Shown: piece by piece, positions 19,531 through 28,618 of the stretch
How positions within the stretch are numbered: position 1 is the first letter of the stretch
Layout: each line of letters starts with the position of its first letter
Translations under genes and position numbers: made by a program
Origin: Lachnospiraceae bacterium G11
Lineage (GTDB): Bacteria > Bacillota > Clostridia > Lachnospirales > Lachnospiraceae
Direction: 5' to 3'
DNA: 64,000 nucleotides
Assembly: GCA_900103495.1 (NCBI GenBank)
Contig: FMWZ01000013.1
Location: forward strand, 61,644 to 125,643
The notes under the pieces: model-generated
The model's input: only the letters and a program-made list of their open reading frames with translations
Told to the model about the DNA's origin: nothing
Database searches by the model: none

Positions 19531-21270
19531 ATGGATATTATAAAGAAGCTAAGACATATTCTTGATAAAAAACAAAAAAGAGGATTGGTAATTCTTGGAA
19601 TTATGATTTTCCTGGGTGGTATTGCCGAGACACTAAGTGTATCAGCATTAATTCCCATGATTTCCATAATTCTTATTCCTGAGACTTTCATGAAGATTGA
19701 AATTGTCAGGGATGTAATGGATTACTTGAATATCACCGAGACTAGGACACTGATCTTTATCCTGTTATTTGGTCTTATGGCTGTTTTTGCGTTGAAAAAC
19801 TTGTATCTGTTGGCATTAACAAAGGTTCAGAGTAAGTATATCGCAACTAACAGGAATAAGATGATAAGTAAGGTCTTAAGGCAATTCTTATATAGACCCT
19901 ACGAGTTCTATTTGGATGCAGATATACCTACAGTTTTCAGACTTACTGACTCGGATATCCCGCAAACTTTTGGACTTATTCTTGCAATCTTAAATTTGTC
20001 CTCAGAACTTATTGTCGCTATCTTCTTAACCGTTTTAATGTTTGTTAACGATTGGAAGATGACAAGCTTTTTAATGGTTGTGTGTTTGTTAATCACATTG
20101 CTGTTAACAAAAGTTGTTAAGCCTAAGCTTGCGGACATTGGTGAGAAGAACCTTCATGTTCAATCCAGAATCGCTAAGTGGAGAATCCAGGCAATATACG
20201 GAATTAAGGACGTAAAGGTACTTCATAGAGAAGATTTCTTCGCTGACAACTATGAAAACAACGGCAAAATAGGTGCAACATATTCCGAGAAATATTCTGT
20301 ACTAAACGGCCTGCCTAGACTATTAATAGAAACAGTTTTCATGATAGGAATACTGGCATATATTGCTTTTTATATGGCTTCAGGCGGGGATATGTCAGAC
20401 TTGATTCTTAAACTTACCGGTGCAGGAGCCGCAGCTATGCGACTTATGCCCAGTGTCAATAGAATTAATACATATTTGGGAGAGATTGCTTATCATACTC
20501 CCAGTATGAACTATCTGTATGAGAATATTCGTCTAAATGAGTCCTATGAAAAGAGAGTAAGTGACGGAAAAACAGGTGCAATCGACTTAAAGAATAAGAT
20601 TGCACTTAAAGATATTACATACGCTTATCCCAATACTGACACTAATATATTCACAAATGCCTCAATGGAAGTTCCGGCAGGAAAATCTGTGGGTATAATT
20701 GGAAGCTCCGGTGCAGGCAAATCGACCCTTGTGGACATTCTCCTGGGATTATTGACTGTAAAGCAGGGTGAGATAACTTGCGATGGTGTAAATATCTTTG
20801 ATCATTATGAAGAATGGCTCTCACACATAGGCTATATTCCCCAGAGCATTTATTTGGTTGATGAATCAATCAGAGACAATATTGCCTTTGGTATCGATGC
20901 GGATAAGATTTCTGATGACAGAATATGGGCGGTTCTTGAAGAAGCCCAGCTTAAAGAATTTGTTAAGACGCTTCCCGAAGGACTTGATACTAAGGTCGGT
21001 GATCGCGGTGTAAGGTTATCAGGAGGACAGAGACAGAGAATCGGAATAGCAAGAGCTCTTTATCATAATCCGGATATTCTGGTCTTTGATGAGGCTACTT
21101 CTGCATTGGACAATGAGACTGAGGCGGCCCTCATGGAAGCGATTAACAACTTCCATGGACGAAAGACAATGATAATAATTGCTCATAGATTAAATACTAT
21201 TAAACAATGTGATTATGTGTATAAAGTGCAGGACGGAAAGATAATCCCCACAACATTAGAGAACGCATGA
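19531..21270 (+). CDS. PglK-type ABC lipid-linked oligosaccharide flippase (first copy)
   Basis: 579 residues: a six-helix membrane domain (about 15-310) and an ATPase domain with Walker A GSSGAGKST (about 390), Q-loop IGYIPQSIYL, signature RLSGGQRQR (about 495), Walker B LVFDEATSALD and a switch His in AHRLNT. The half-transporter layout and length match PglK, which flips undecaprenyl-PP-glycans to the outer face. The N-terminus (LRHILDKKQKRGLVIL) closely parallels the second copy at 36462. The gene follows a 39-base gap, one of the few in this stretch. No Wzx-type flippase was found in the window. Confidence 0.85.
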   Translation: MDIIKKLRHILDKKQKRGLVILGIMIFLGGIAETLSVSALIPMISIILIPETFMKIEIVRDVMDYLNITETRTLIFILLFGLMAVFALKNLYLLALTKVQSKYIATNRNKMISKVLRQFLYRPYEFYLDADIPTVFRLTDSDIPQTFGLILAILNLSSELIVAIFLTVLMFVNDWKMTSFLMVVCLLITLLLTKVVKPKLADIGEKNLHVQSRIAKWRIQAIYGIKDVKVLHREDFFADNYENNGKIGATYSEKYSVLNGLPRLLIETVFMIGILAYIAFYMASGGDMSDLILKLTGAGAAAMRLMPSVNRINTYLGEIAYHTPSMNYLYENIRLNESYEKRVSDGKTGAIDLKNKIALKDITYAYPNTDTNIFTNASMEVPAGKSVGIIGSSGAGKSTLVDILLGLLTVKQGEITCDGVNIFDHYEEWLSHIGYIPQSIYLVDESIRDNIAFGIDADKISDDRIWAVLEEAQLKEFVKTLPEGLDTKVGDRGVRLSGGQRQRIGIARALYHNPDILVFDEATSALDNETEAALMEAINNFHGRKTMIIIAHRLNTIKQCDYVYKVQDGKIIPTTLENA

Positions 21271-22313
21271 GTATAATCGGAACTAGAATAAAAGAAGGAC
21301 AAGGCCTGGGTAACAGGCTTTTTGTCTATATATCATTAAGAGCTATAGCCAAGGATAAAGGATGGGATTACTCAATCCTTGATTCAGAAATCATGGAGAG
21401 AAGCGCAGCCTTTTTTGACCTTGACTATGGTGTTAGTGCACCCGAAGAAACATGGGTATCAACATATGCCGAGAAGAGCGACAGACTCTTCATCGGCAAC
21501 TCAAAACATGATATTATTAATGGTGTGGATGTTTCGGGGAAAGACGATGATTTGTGGAACGTAACATCCGGTACGTTAATTGATGGAATCCTTCAATCTG
21601 AAGACTATTTCGGAAAGTATAAAGAAGAGATTAAAGAGTGGTTAAAGGTTAAACCGGAATGCGATTGCTTCGAGTATTCCAAAGATGACCTTTGCATAAT
21701 AAACATCAGAGGTGGAGAGTATGCTAACTCTCCTGAACTGTTCCTTAGAAGAAAGTATTGGCTGGATGCCATGAAGAACATGAGGAAGGTTAATCCTTCT
21801 ATGAGATTCATGGTTATAACAGATGATTTGGTTGCGGCAAAGAGAGTTTTGCCGGAGGTTGAAGCCCATCACTTTGATGTGTGGAAGGACTATTCAATTA
21901 TCAAAAATGCCAAGTATCTGATTGTATCCAATTCGTCATTTGCTTTCTTCCCTGCCTACACCAGTGAAACGGTCAAGATGATAATTGCTCCGAAATACTG
22001 GGCCAGACACAACGTGTCAGATGGGTATTGGTCCAATGAGCAGAATATATATGAAGGATTTATGTATCAGGATAAAGACGGTAAGCTTTATAAAGCTGAT
22101 ACATGCAGAGAAGAGTTAGAAGTTTTTAAATCAAAAAAAAATCTTCATATAAATATTTCTTTAAGAGGGCTCAAAATGGTCATGGCAATCTTTAGAGCAA
22201 AATCTATTTGTATGACATTTTGGATTGCAAGAGCGTATTGTTCGCTAAAGAGACGCATAAATGATATGGTGAAGAGAGCTGAATGTGGAGAAAAGTTGGA
22301 AAATGACAAATAA
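21267..22313 (+). CDS. GT11-like glycosyltransferase
   Basis: 348 residues. GQGLGNRLFVYISLRAIA near residue 11 mirrors the GT11 N-terminal loop, and CIINIRGGEYAN (about 147) sits where GT11 has HxRRGDY, with the His replaced by Asn. NSSFAFFPAYTS and PKYWARHNVSDGYWS follow. This suggests a divergent fucosyltransferase-fold enzyme that may use another donor. About 65 residues at the C-terminus are basic and hydrophobic and could associate with the membrane. It overlaps the flippase gene by four bases (ATGA) and the following gene slightly. Confidence 0.7.
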   Translation: MSIIGTRIKEGQGLGNRLFVYISLRAIAKDKGWDYSILDSEIMERSAAFFDLDYGVSAPEETWVSTYAEKSDRLFIGNSKHDIINGVDVSGKDDDLWNVTSGTLIDGILQSEDYFGKYKEEIKEWLKVKPECDCFEYSKDDLCIINIRGGEYANSPELFLRRKYWLDAMKNMRKVNPSMRFMVITDDLVAAKRVLPEVEAHHFDVWKDYSIIKNAKYLIVSNSSFAFFPAYTSETVKMIIAPKYWARHNVSDGYWSNEQNIYEGFMYQDKDGKLYKADTCREELEVFKSKKNLHINISLRGLKMVMAIFRAKSICMTFWIARAYCSLKRRINDMVKRAECGEKLENDK

Positions 22314-23889
22314 AAGTAATTATTTTATTGTTTTTGGGGGAATAATCTTAATTTCCTTGGTTGTTCTTTGCCTAAGTTTCTATATGGTTAAAAACACATA
22401 CCCTATTCTTCATGGAGACGAGGTATTTACATTCGGTTCATCTAATTCACAGAACGGATGCATAATAGAAATTCCACTAAATAAGTGGTCAGATAGAAAA
22501 ATATGGGATGATTATATGGGAATGTCTAGCGTGGAAATGGATAAAGGCATTAATGTGAAGCAAGTTGTTTCAAATCAAGCCGCCGACGTTCATCCACCCA
22601 TATATTATATTCTTTTTCGTGTAGTATCGTGTATCGTTGGGAAAACGTCCGTGAACATGGGGTATTATATAAATGTTGCAATATTGATTTGTTGCATCCC
22701 GGTGCTTTGGGGAATAGCTAGAAAACTAATTGACGTAGAGAATGAGCTTAAAAGGAACATGGGCGCGCTTATTTCTACGATAATTTGCACAACGTGTTTT
22801 GGCTTATTGCAACAGATTTTGTTTATAAGAATGTACCCTCTTTTAATCTTCTTCAGCCTGTTGGATGTGTTGATTCATTTGGAATTGGAAAAACAAACGG
22901 ATAACAAAAGGGATGAAATAGCTTTGGTATTAGCTGTTTTAGCGATAACCATAGCAGGATCCCTAACACATTATTACTATCTGATTTTCGCGTTTTTTGA
23001 ATCATTATGGTTCGTACTCCTCGTGCTGCACACCCAAAGGTTAAAAGGGGTAAAGAAAACAATTCTATATTCAATTGTTAGGGGAGGAGCAGTGCTTTTA
23101 GCTTGGAGAATATACCGACCGATGTCTGAGCACCTTTTACGAAGCAGCTACTCAAATGCTGCAAAAGACAAAGCGTTTGAACTGAAGGATGTTCCTCAGC
23201 TTATTAAGAATGTAATAGGGATTTTCACAAGTAATTATGTAAACGCGGTGTCCATAGTAATAGTGCTTTTGCTATGTGGATTTTTTTATAGAAAGATAAA
23301 TAAAGAGATGGGCTTACTCACAATCACATCGATTTGTTACCTGATTACCGTAGCGAGAGTTTCTCCAGGGCAAGCGGAGAGATATTTCGTTACGGGATAT
23401 GTGATGCTTCTGGTGGTTTTATCCGCAGGCTCACTTAATGCGTTAGCGAGACTTCCTCAAAAAAGAACAGCGTTTTTGACATTTTCACTTGTACTATCAG
23501 CACAAACAATTTTGATGTTTTGTAACGGTGACGTAAATCCTGTTTATAAAAGGGAATCTAAGGCATGTTGTGATGTACTTCAACCATATAGCAATGAGCA
23601 GTGTATATATATTTCTGATGGGGATAACAGCATACATAGCTGGGATGTGCTACATAGTTATAATGAGTTGTATGTATTTGATAGAACTTTTTATACATCA
23701 TACTCTAATTTGAATGAAATAAAGTGGGAAGAGGAATTTGACGTTGATAAGGGCATAGTTGTGTTTGTAGATAGCTCTATTAATAACGACGATGCGCTCG
23801 ATTATGTTACGGAGAGGATGAATAAATCAAAAGAACAAATAACACTTTTATATAATCATTTTGCTGCAAACGCATATATCATTTCTTAA
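22303..23889 (+). CDS. GT39/ArnT-like membrane glycosyltransferase
   Basis: About 528 residues with ten or more helices. LHGDEVFTFG after helix 1 and AADVHPPIYYILFRVV at about 95 give the acidic residue plus DVHPPxYY pattern of GT39/ArnT (PMT_2) proteins, which transfer sugars from polyprenyl-phosphate carriers outside the membrane. The C-terminal 110 residues are soluble. ATG at 22303 is chosen; a GTG at 22285 is also possible. Codon choice is less purine-biased than in the flanking genes, which hints at a different origin. Donor is unknown. Confidence 0.7.
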   Translation: MTNKSNYFIVFGGIILISLVVLCLSFYMVKNTYPILHGDEVFTFGSSNSQNGCIIEIPLNKWSDRKIWDDYMGMSSVEMDKGINVKQVVSNQAADVHPPIYYILFRVVSCIVGKTSVNMGYYINVAILICCIPVLWGIARKLIDVENELKRNMGALISTIICTTCFGLLQQILFIRMYPLLIFFSLLDVLIHLELEKQTDNKRDEIALVLAVLAITIAGSLTHYYYLIFAFFESLWFVLLVLHTQRLKGVKKTILYSIVRGGAVLLAWRIYRPMSEHLLRSSYSNAAKDKAFELKDVPQLIKNVIGIFTSNYVNAVSIVIVLLLCGFFYRKINKEMGLLTITSICYLITVARVSPGQAERYFVTGYVMLLVVLSAGSLNALARLPQKRTAFLTFSLVLSAQTILMFCNGDVNPVYKRESKACCDVLQPYSNEQCIYISDGDNSIHSWDVLHSYNELYVFDRTFYTSYSNLNEIKWEEEFDVDKGIVVFVDSSINNDDALDYVTERMNKSKEQITLLYNHFAANAYIIS

Positions 23890-23903
23890 TAAGGAATAAT
23901 GGC

Positions 23904-24743
23904 TTGATACACATGACAGATAATTATTTTATAATTCACAATTATAATACCGTCCCCACAAACTTATTGGAGTATTGCACGGATTATGTTGTCTATGATT
24001 GTTCAGATGATGGTGTAACCAGAGGAAAACTTGATGAAGCAGGGATTAGGTATGTACCTATCGATAATTCAGGGCACAACCTGACTTCCTATTTTAAGTA
24101 CTTCGCGGAGAACTATGAGAATCTTCCTGAAGTAATGTGCCTTCTTAAGGGAAATATGATAGGCAGGCATTGCACCAAAGAGTACTTTGATAAGGTATAC
24201 GACAATAAAACATTTACATATCTTTATGAAGATAAAGATTCAAGATCACGTTATCAAAAGAGAGGACCTGAAGACTCCGAAAGCCTTGCTTATCTTGCGT
24301 GGGATAATATGTACCTGGAGAAAAACACATCCTGGTATGTAGACTCTCCCAATCATCCTCACAGGTATTTTGATAACCTGGATGACCTTTTAAAGTTTGT
24401 ATTTAAGGATCCGGTTATTCCTCAATACACTGCATTCTCTCCCGGAGGATGCTACGTGGTTAGAAGAGAGCAGGTAAGAAAGCATTCGCCCGAGTTTTAT
24501 CTTAACCTGAATAAGCTTATGAGTTATGAGCTTAATCCGAACTTCCCTTCAGAGGCTCACCAAGTGGAACGAATCTTCCCAATCATTTTTGATTCGGTAT
24601 ATGAAGATAATGATTGGATGAATGATGAGAAGGAATTTGACAGACTTATTGAAGAGCGAATTCCACTTATAAAAGCTCATGATGAGTGGAAGAAACTTCG
24701 TTTTAAAAGAATCAGATTATTATTGGGACAGAAACCTTATTAG
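23904..24743 (+). CDS. DUF3431-like protein, probable glycan enzyme
   Basis: 279 residues without membrane helices. The DUF3431-like pattern is recalled from HNYNTVPTNLL near the start, an EVMCLLKGNMIG block near 75 and FSPGGCYVVRREQV near 180. Such proteins occur beside glycosyltransferases in fungi and bacteria and may themselves be transferases, but no activity is known to me. The likely start is TTG at 23904, because AAGGA (23891-23895) is well placed for it; ATG at 23913 is the alternative. It forms a run with the next two genes, all with the same codon style. Confidence 0.55.
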   Translation: MIHMTDNYFIIHNYNTVPTNLLEYCTDYVVYDCSDDGVTRGKLDEAGIRYVPIDNSGHNLTSYFKYFAENYENLPEVMCLLKGNMIGRHCTKEYFDKVYDNKTFTYLYEDKDSRSRYQKRGPEDSESLAYLAWDNMYLEKNTSWYVDSPNHPHRYFDNLDDLLKFVFKDPVIPQYTAFSPGGCYVVRREQVRKHSPEFYLNLNKLMSYELNPNFPSEAHQVERIFPIIFDSVYEDNDWMNDEKEFDRLIEERIPLIKAHDEWKKLRFKRIRLLLGQKPY

Positions 24744-24749
24744 AGAATT

Positions 24750-25427
24750 ATGGAATACAAAAACGGAAAACTTCAGTTACCCAATGTGACGTTAGTAGCT
24801 GTCACAAGCGTAAAGGTAAAAGAAACAATTAAAGCTTTGGAATACAGTATGAAAGATATAGATTTCGGTGATGTGACGCTCATCACTCACAGAAAGCCTT
24901 TCTTTCTTCCAAAGACAATTAGATATCAACACATAAAGAAACTCAAGAACATAGATGACTTCAATTACACCATGGTCTATAACCTTGGTGATTATATCAA
25001 GACAGATTTTATTCTTCTGGTTCACTATGATGGCTTTGTAGTTAATCCGAAGTCTTGGAAAGATGAGTTTCTTGATTATGACTATATAGGATCACCCTGG
25101 CCTATGCCTAAGGACGACTTCTCCTACAGGGATATTAACGGAGAGATACAGCGTGTAGGAAACTCTGTATCTATCCGAAGTAAGAGACTTTTGGATTATC
25201 CCAAACAGAGCAACATGAAATGGGAGGCAGACCACGGATTCTTCCACGAGGATGGGTTTATCTGCGTAAAGAATCACCATCTCTTTGAGGCAGCAGGCAT
25301 GAGGATTGCCCCTCTTGAGATAGCCAAAGATTTCGGACGTGAGCATCCCATACCTGAAAACGAAAACGTGGATCCTTTTATTTTCCACAAATGGTACGGA
25401 CCTAACAAAGACTATCCCAAATTCTGA
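24750..25427 (+). CDS. DUF5672-like putative glycosyltransferase
   Basis: 225 residues, soluble. The family pattern is strong: FILLVHYDGFVVNP (about 88-101), then a DEFLDYDYIGSPWP segment, then VGNSVSIRSKRLLDYP. DUF5672 proteins are found almost entirely in glycan loci and have a GT-A-like acidic motif (here HYDGF), so a transferase role is likely but unproven. It is flanked by the DUF3431-like gene seven bases upstream and the GT17 gene downstream. Confidence 0.75.
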   Translation: MEYKNGKLQLPNVTLVAVTSVKVKETIKALEYSMKDIDFGDVTLITHRKPFFLPKTIRYQHIKKLKNIDDFNYTMVYNLGDYIKTDFILLVHYDGFVVNPKSWKDEFLDYDYIGSPWPMPKDDFSYRDINGEIQRVGNSVSIRSKRLLDYPKQSNMKWEADHGFFHEDGFICVKNHHLFEAAGMRIAPLEIAKDFGREHPIPENENVDPFIFHKWYGPNKDYPKF

Positions 25428-25441
25428 TTGGAGAATTATTA

Positions 25442-26299
25442 ATGGTATACGACAGCTTTCAGTTTTTTAATGAACTAGACATACTTAAACTTAGAATGAA
25501 TGTCTTAAATGACGTGGTTGATTACTTTGTCATAAGTGAATCAACTGTAACATTCTCAGGGGACCCTAAACCTCTTTATTACAACGAAAATAAGGAGATG
25601 TTTAAGGAGTTTGAACATAAGATTATCCATAACATCGTGGATGACACACCCATGGATTGCAACGCATTCATGAGAGATCATCATCAGAAATGTGCCGTTG
25701 CTAGAGGACTTAAAGATTGCAAGCCTGATGACATCATCATTTTCAGTGATGTGGATGAGATTCCCAATCCTGACACCTTAAAGGAACTCCTTCCTAAGGT
25801 GGAGGATGACAAGATTTATATGCTGGCACAGCGTCTCTTCTATTGTTACTTAGATATGGAGGAAGTATCAGGCAATCTTCTCTCGGTTACCGGAGAATTC
25901 GACGATGTGGAGAAGAAACAGTGGCTTGGCACCAAGGTATGCAGGTACAGCGTTCTTGATAACTACACCACCGAAGAACTCAGAAACAAAGAGCAGAAAG
26001 CAATTGGCGTGAGAGTTCCAAATGGTGGATGGCACTTCAGCTACATGGGCGGCGGAAAGAAACAGTCTACTGCTGACAGAGTAAAATATAAGATTAAATC
26101 TGCTGCTCATCAGGAATATAACAACAGACATATTCTTTGGAATGTAAGGAAGAATATCAAGAATATGCAGGATATTTTTGGGAGAGATTCAAAACTGCAG
26201 CTTGTTGAAATAGATGAGACATATCCGAAGTATTTAAGAGACCACTTGGATGAGTATAAGTATTTGCTCTATCCAAAGAAGAAGGGCTTATTTAGATGA
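25442..26299 (+). CDS. GT17 family glycosyltransferase
   Basis: 285 residues, soluble. It begins MVYDSFQFFNELDILKLRM and has YFVISESTVTFSG (about 30) and the acidic IIFSDVDEIPNPD (about 100), the core of GT17. The family is known from the eukaryotic bisecting GlcNAc transferase MGAT3 and is found in bacterial and viral glycan clusters. Here it is expected to add a sugar, possibly GlcNAc, in the cytoplasm. GGAG at 25430-25433 supports the start, and ATGA couples it to the next gene. Confidence 0.88.
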   Translation: MVYDSFQFFNELDILKLRMNVLNDVVDYFVISESTVTFSGDPKPLYYNENKEMFKEFEHKIIHNIVDDTPMDCNAFMRDHHQKCAVARGLKDCKPDDIIIFSDVDEIPNPDTLKELLPKVEDDKIYMLAQRLFYCYLDMEEVSGNLLSVTGEFDDVEKKQWLGTKVCRYSVLDNYTTEELRNKEQKAIGVRVPNGGWHFSYMGGGKKQSTADRVKYKIKSAAHQEYNNRHILWNVRKNIKNMQDIFGRDSKLQLVEIDETYPKYLRDHLDEYKYLLYPKKKGLFR

Positions 26300-27150
26300 G
26301 TAAAGTCTCCATATGCATACCGGCATATAATAATGGAACGGGAGTTAAGAGACTTCTTGAATCCATTAAGAATCAAACTTACAAAGACTATGAAGTGATT
26401 CTTACAGACGACTCCACCACTGATGATGTAAAGAAAGCAGTGGATGAATCAGGAGTCGTGGTTAACTATACAAAAAATGAGACAAGAGATGGCTCAACAG
26501 CCAATTGGAATAAGGCAATCGATAAGGCATCGGGTGAATATATTAAGATAATGCACCATGATGACTGGTTTACCGATTCGGATTCTCTTGCCAGGATGGT
26601 TAGGCTTTTGGATGAAAATCCCGAAGCCATTTTGGCGTTTTCGGGGACTATGCAAGTTGGAACAGAAGATACCTATTCAAGGCACATCAAGAAGGAAGAT
26701 GCCAAGCTTATCAGAGAAGATTGGCGAAATCTTTATCTTGGAAATACTATAGGAGCTCCCAGCTCGGTAATACACAGAAAAACGGATAAAAGATACGACA
26801 CCAATCTCAAGTGGCTGGTGGATTCGGAGTTTTATTTGCAGCTCCTTGAAGGCAATAAACCTTTTGCCTATACAGAGGAACCCCTTATATCAATTGGAGT
26901 TGGTGATGACCAGATAACAAACAGTTGCATAAATGATTCCGAGGTAAATATTAGAGAATACAAGTACGTATATAACAAACATAACCTTATAGGAATAGAT
27001 GTTTATAAGGATAAGCTGGAGACTATTCTTCTTTCATATGACGCAATGCTGTCTGATTTGAAGGAGACAGATATTTCAAAGATTAGCTTTACTAAGAAGA
27101 AATTGAATAAACTGTGTAGGAAGATAAGGTATAAGTTACATGCTGTTTAA
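26296..27150 (+). CDS. GT2 family glycosyltransferase
   Basis: 284 residues. The GT-A core is KVSICIPAYNNGTGVKRLLE, ILTDDSTTD (about 35), NWNKAIDKASGEYI and the metal motif HHDDWF (about 91). It is a soluble cytoplasmic transferase with a short helical C-terminus. Donor and acceptor are not inferable. Its start overlaps the GT17 gene by four bases, and its end overlaps the MBOAT gene by 11 bases, so the three are probably co-translated. Confidence 0.88.
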   Translation: MSKVSICIPAYNNGTGVKRLLESIKNQTYKDYEVILTDDSTTDDVKKAVDESGVVVNYTKNETRDGSTANWNKAIDKASGEYIKIMHHDDWFTDSDSLARMVRLLDENPEAILAFSGTMQVGTEDTYSRHIKKEDAKLIREDWRNLYLGNTIGAPSSVIHRKTDKRYDTNLKWLVDSEFYLQLLEGNKPFAYTEEPLISIGVGDDQITNSCINDSEVNIREYKYVYNKHNLIGIDVYKDKLETILLSYDAMLSDLKETDISKISFTKKKLNKLCRKIRYKLHAV

Positions 27151-28606
27151 TTCTTATATTTTTGTACTTCTGTTTCTTCCTGTAGTGGTTTTAGGTTACT
27201 GGCAGTTAAACAGATTAAAAAGTGAATTATGGAGTAAACTGTGGCTGATAGTATCGTCATTAATTTTTTATGGATACTACAGCCTTAAATGCCTTGGCAT
27301 TTTATGCCTTGCAATATTGATTAACTATGCCCTGACTTCTATCATGACCCAGTCCGGGGAATCAAAAGCCGCAACAAAGGCTTGTTTTGCGGGTACCATA
27401 ATCTTTAACATTGGTATTCTGGTTTACTTTAAATATACAGTATTCATTATTGACAACATAAACAGGATAGGAAATAAGGGAATAGCCGTTCCGGAAATAG
27501 TTCTTCCCCTTGGAATCAGCTTTTATGTCTTTGGACAATTAGCATATGCCGTTGATGTATATAAGGGCAGAAGTAAGGCCGTAAGTCTCATTGATTATGT
27601 AGCTTACATGACATTCTTCCCCAAGATCTCTCAGGGACCTATTCAGTTATGCGATGACTTTGAAGAGCAGGTTAATTCAAAAGAAAGAAGAGCCATAAAC
27701 TATGAGAACATATTAAAGGGTTTTTATCTGTTTTCTTTGGGCCTTGGCAAGAAGGTTTTGCTTGCTGACAACATCGCCAAGATTGTAAATGAAGGATTTG
27801 CAAATTTTGATAACTACAATTCTATTGAAATAGCTATCACGATGATTTGCTATTCCCTGCAGATTTACTTAGACTTTAGCGGATACTGTGACATGGCATC
27901 GGGAATCGGTAAGATGCTTAACATCGAATTGCCTATTAACTTCAATTCTCCCTATAAAGCCAATTCCATTGCAGATTTCTGGCAGAGATGGCATATGACT
28001 CTCAATCAATTCTTTACCAAGTATATTTATATTCCTCTTGGTGGCAGTAGGAGTGGGAAGTTCAGGACAGTTATAAACGTCATGATAGTATTTGCCATAA
28101 GTGGAATATGGCATGGTGCAAACTGGACCTTTGTAGTTTGGGGTCTTCTTAATGGTTTATTTGTCGTTATTTACAGGCTTGGACGAAAATGGATTGATAA
28201 GATTCCAAATGGTATTAGAATACCTATAACATTTGCCATAACAACGTTACTTTGGAGCATTTTTAGATCGGATAATCTGACTGTGTCATGGGCTATGATT
28301 AAACGCCTATTTACCGCGGGATTGACCAATTGTAATGCTTCCCTGTTTTGTGATTTCAACACAATTACAGAAATCCGTATTATTAGCAGATTGGGATTGC
28401 AAGGCGCTATCGATGTTGTCCCCTGGTTCTTGACGGTCGTTGTTTTGTCAACTTGCTTAATTATCATATTGTTTACGGAGAATTCGACAGAACGAATCGC
28501 AAGATTTAAACCGACATGGAAGAAATGCAGTGCTTTTGTGGTAATTATGACATGGGGAATTCTTTCCATGTCGCAAGTGACAGAATTTATCTATTTTAAT
28601 TTTTAG
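27140..28606 (+). CDS. MBOAT-family membrane O-acyltransferase (AlgI/DltB type)
   Basis: 488 residues with about eleven helices. LGISFYVFGQLAYAVDVYKG (about 118), DFWQRWHMTLNQFF (about 280) and the catalytic His in GIWHGANWTFVVWG (about 325) are diagnostic of membrane-bound O-acyltransferases related to AlgI, PatA and DltB. It would move an acyl group across the membrane to a secreted glycan. The next gene encodes an SGNH-like partner, the usual arrangement for alginate-type O-acetylation. Polysaccharide acetylation is the likeliest role; the acyl group itself is not proven. Confidence 0.92.
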   Translation: MLFNSYIFVLLFLPVVVLGYWQLNRLKSELWSKLWLIVSSLIFYGYYSLKCLGILCLAILINYALTSIMTQSGESKAATKACFAGTIIFNIGILVYFKYTVFIIDNINRIGNKGIAVPEIVLPLGISFYVFGQLAYAVDVYKGRSKAVSLIDYVAYMTFFPKISQGPIQLCDDFEEQVNSKERRAINYENILKGFYLFSLGLGKKVLLADNIAKIVNEGFANFDNYNSIEIAITMICYSLQIYLDFSGYCDMASGIGKMLNIELPINFNSPYKANSIADFWQRWHMTLNQFFTKYIYIPLGGSRSGKFRTVINVMIVFAISGIWHGANWTFVVWGLLNGLFVVIYRLGRKWIDKIPNGIRIPITFAITTLLWSIFRSDNLTVSWAMIKRLFTAGLTNCNASLFCDFNTITEIRIISRLGLQGAIDVVPWFLTVVVLSTCLIIILFTENSTERIARFKPTWKKCSAFVVIMTWGILSMSQVTEFIYFNF

Positions 28607-28618
28607 TTAGGACAGAAA

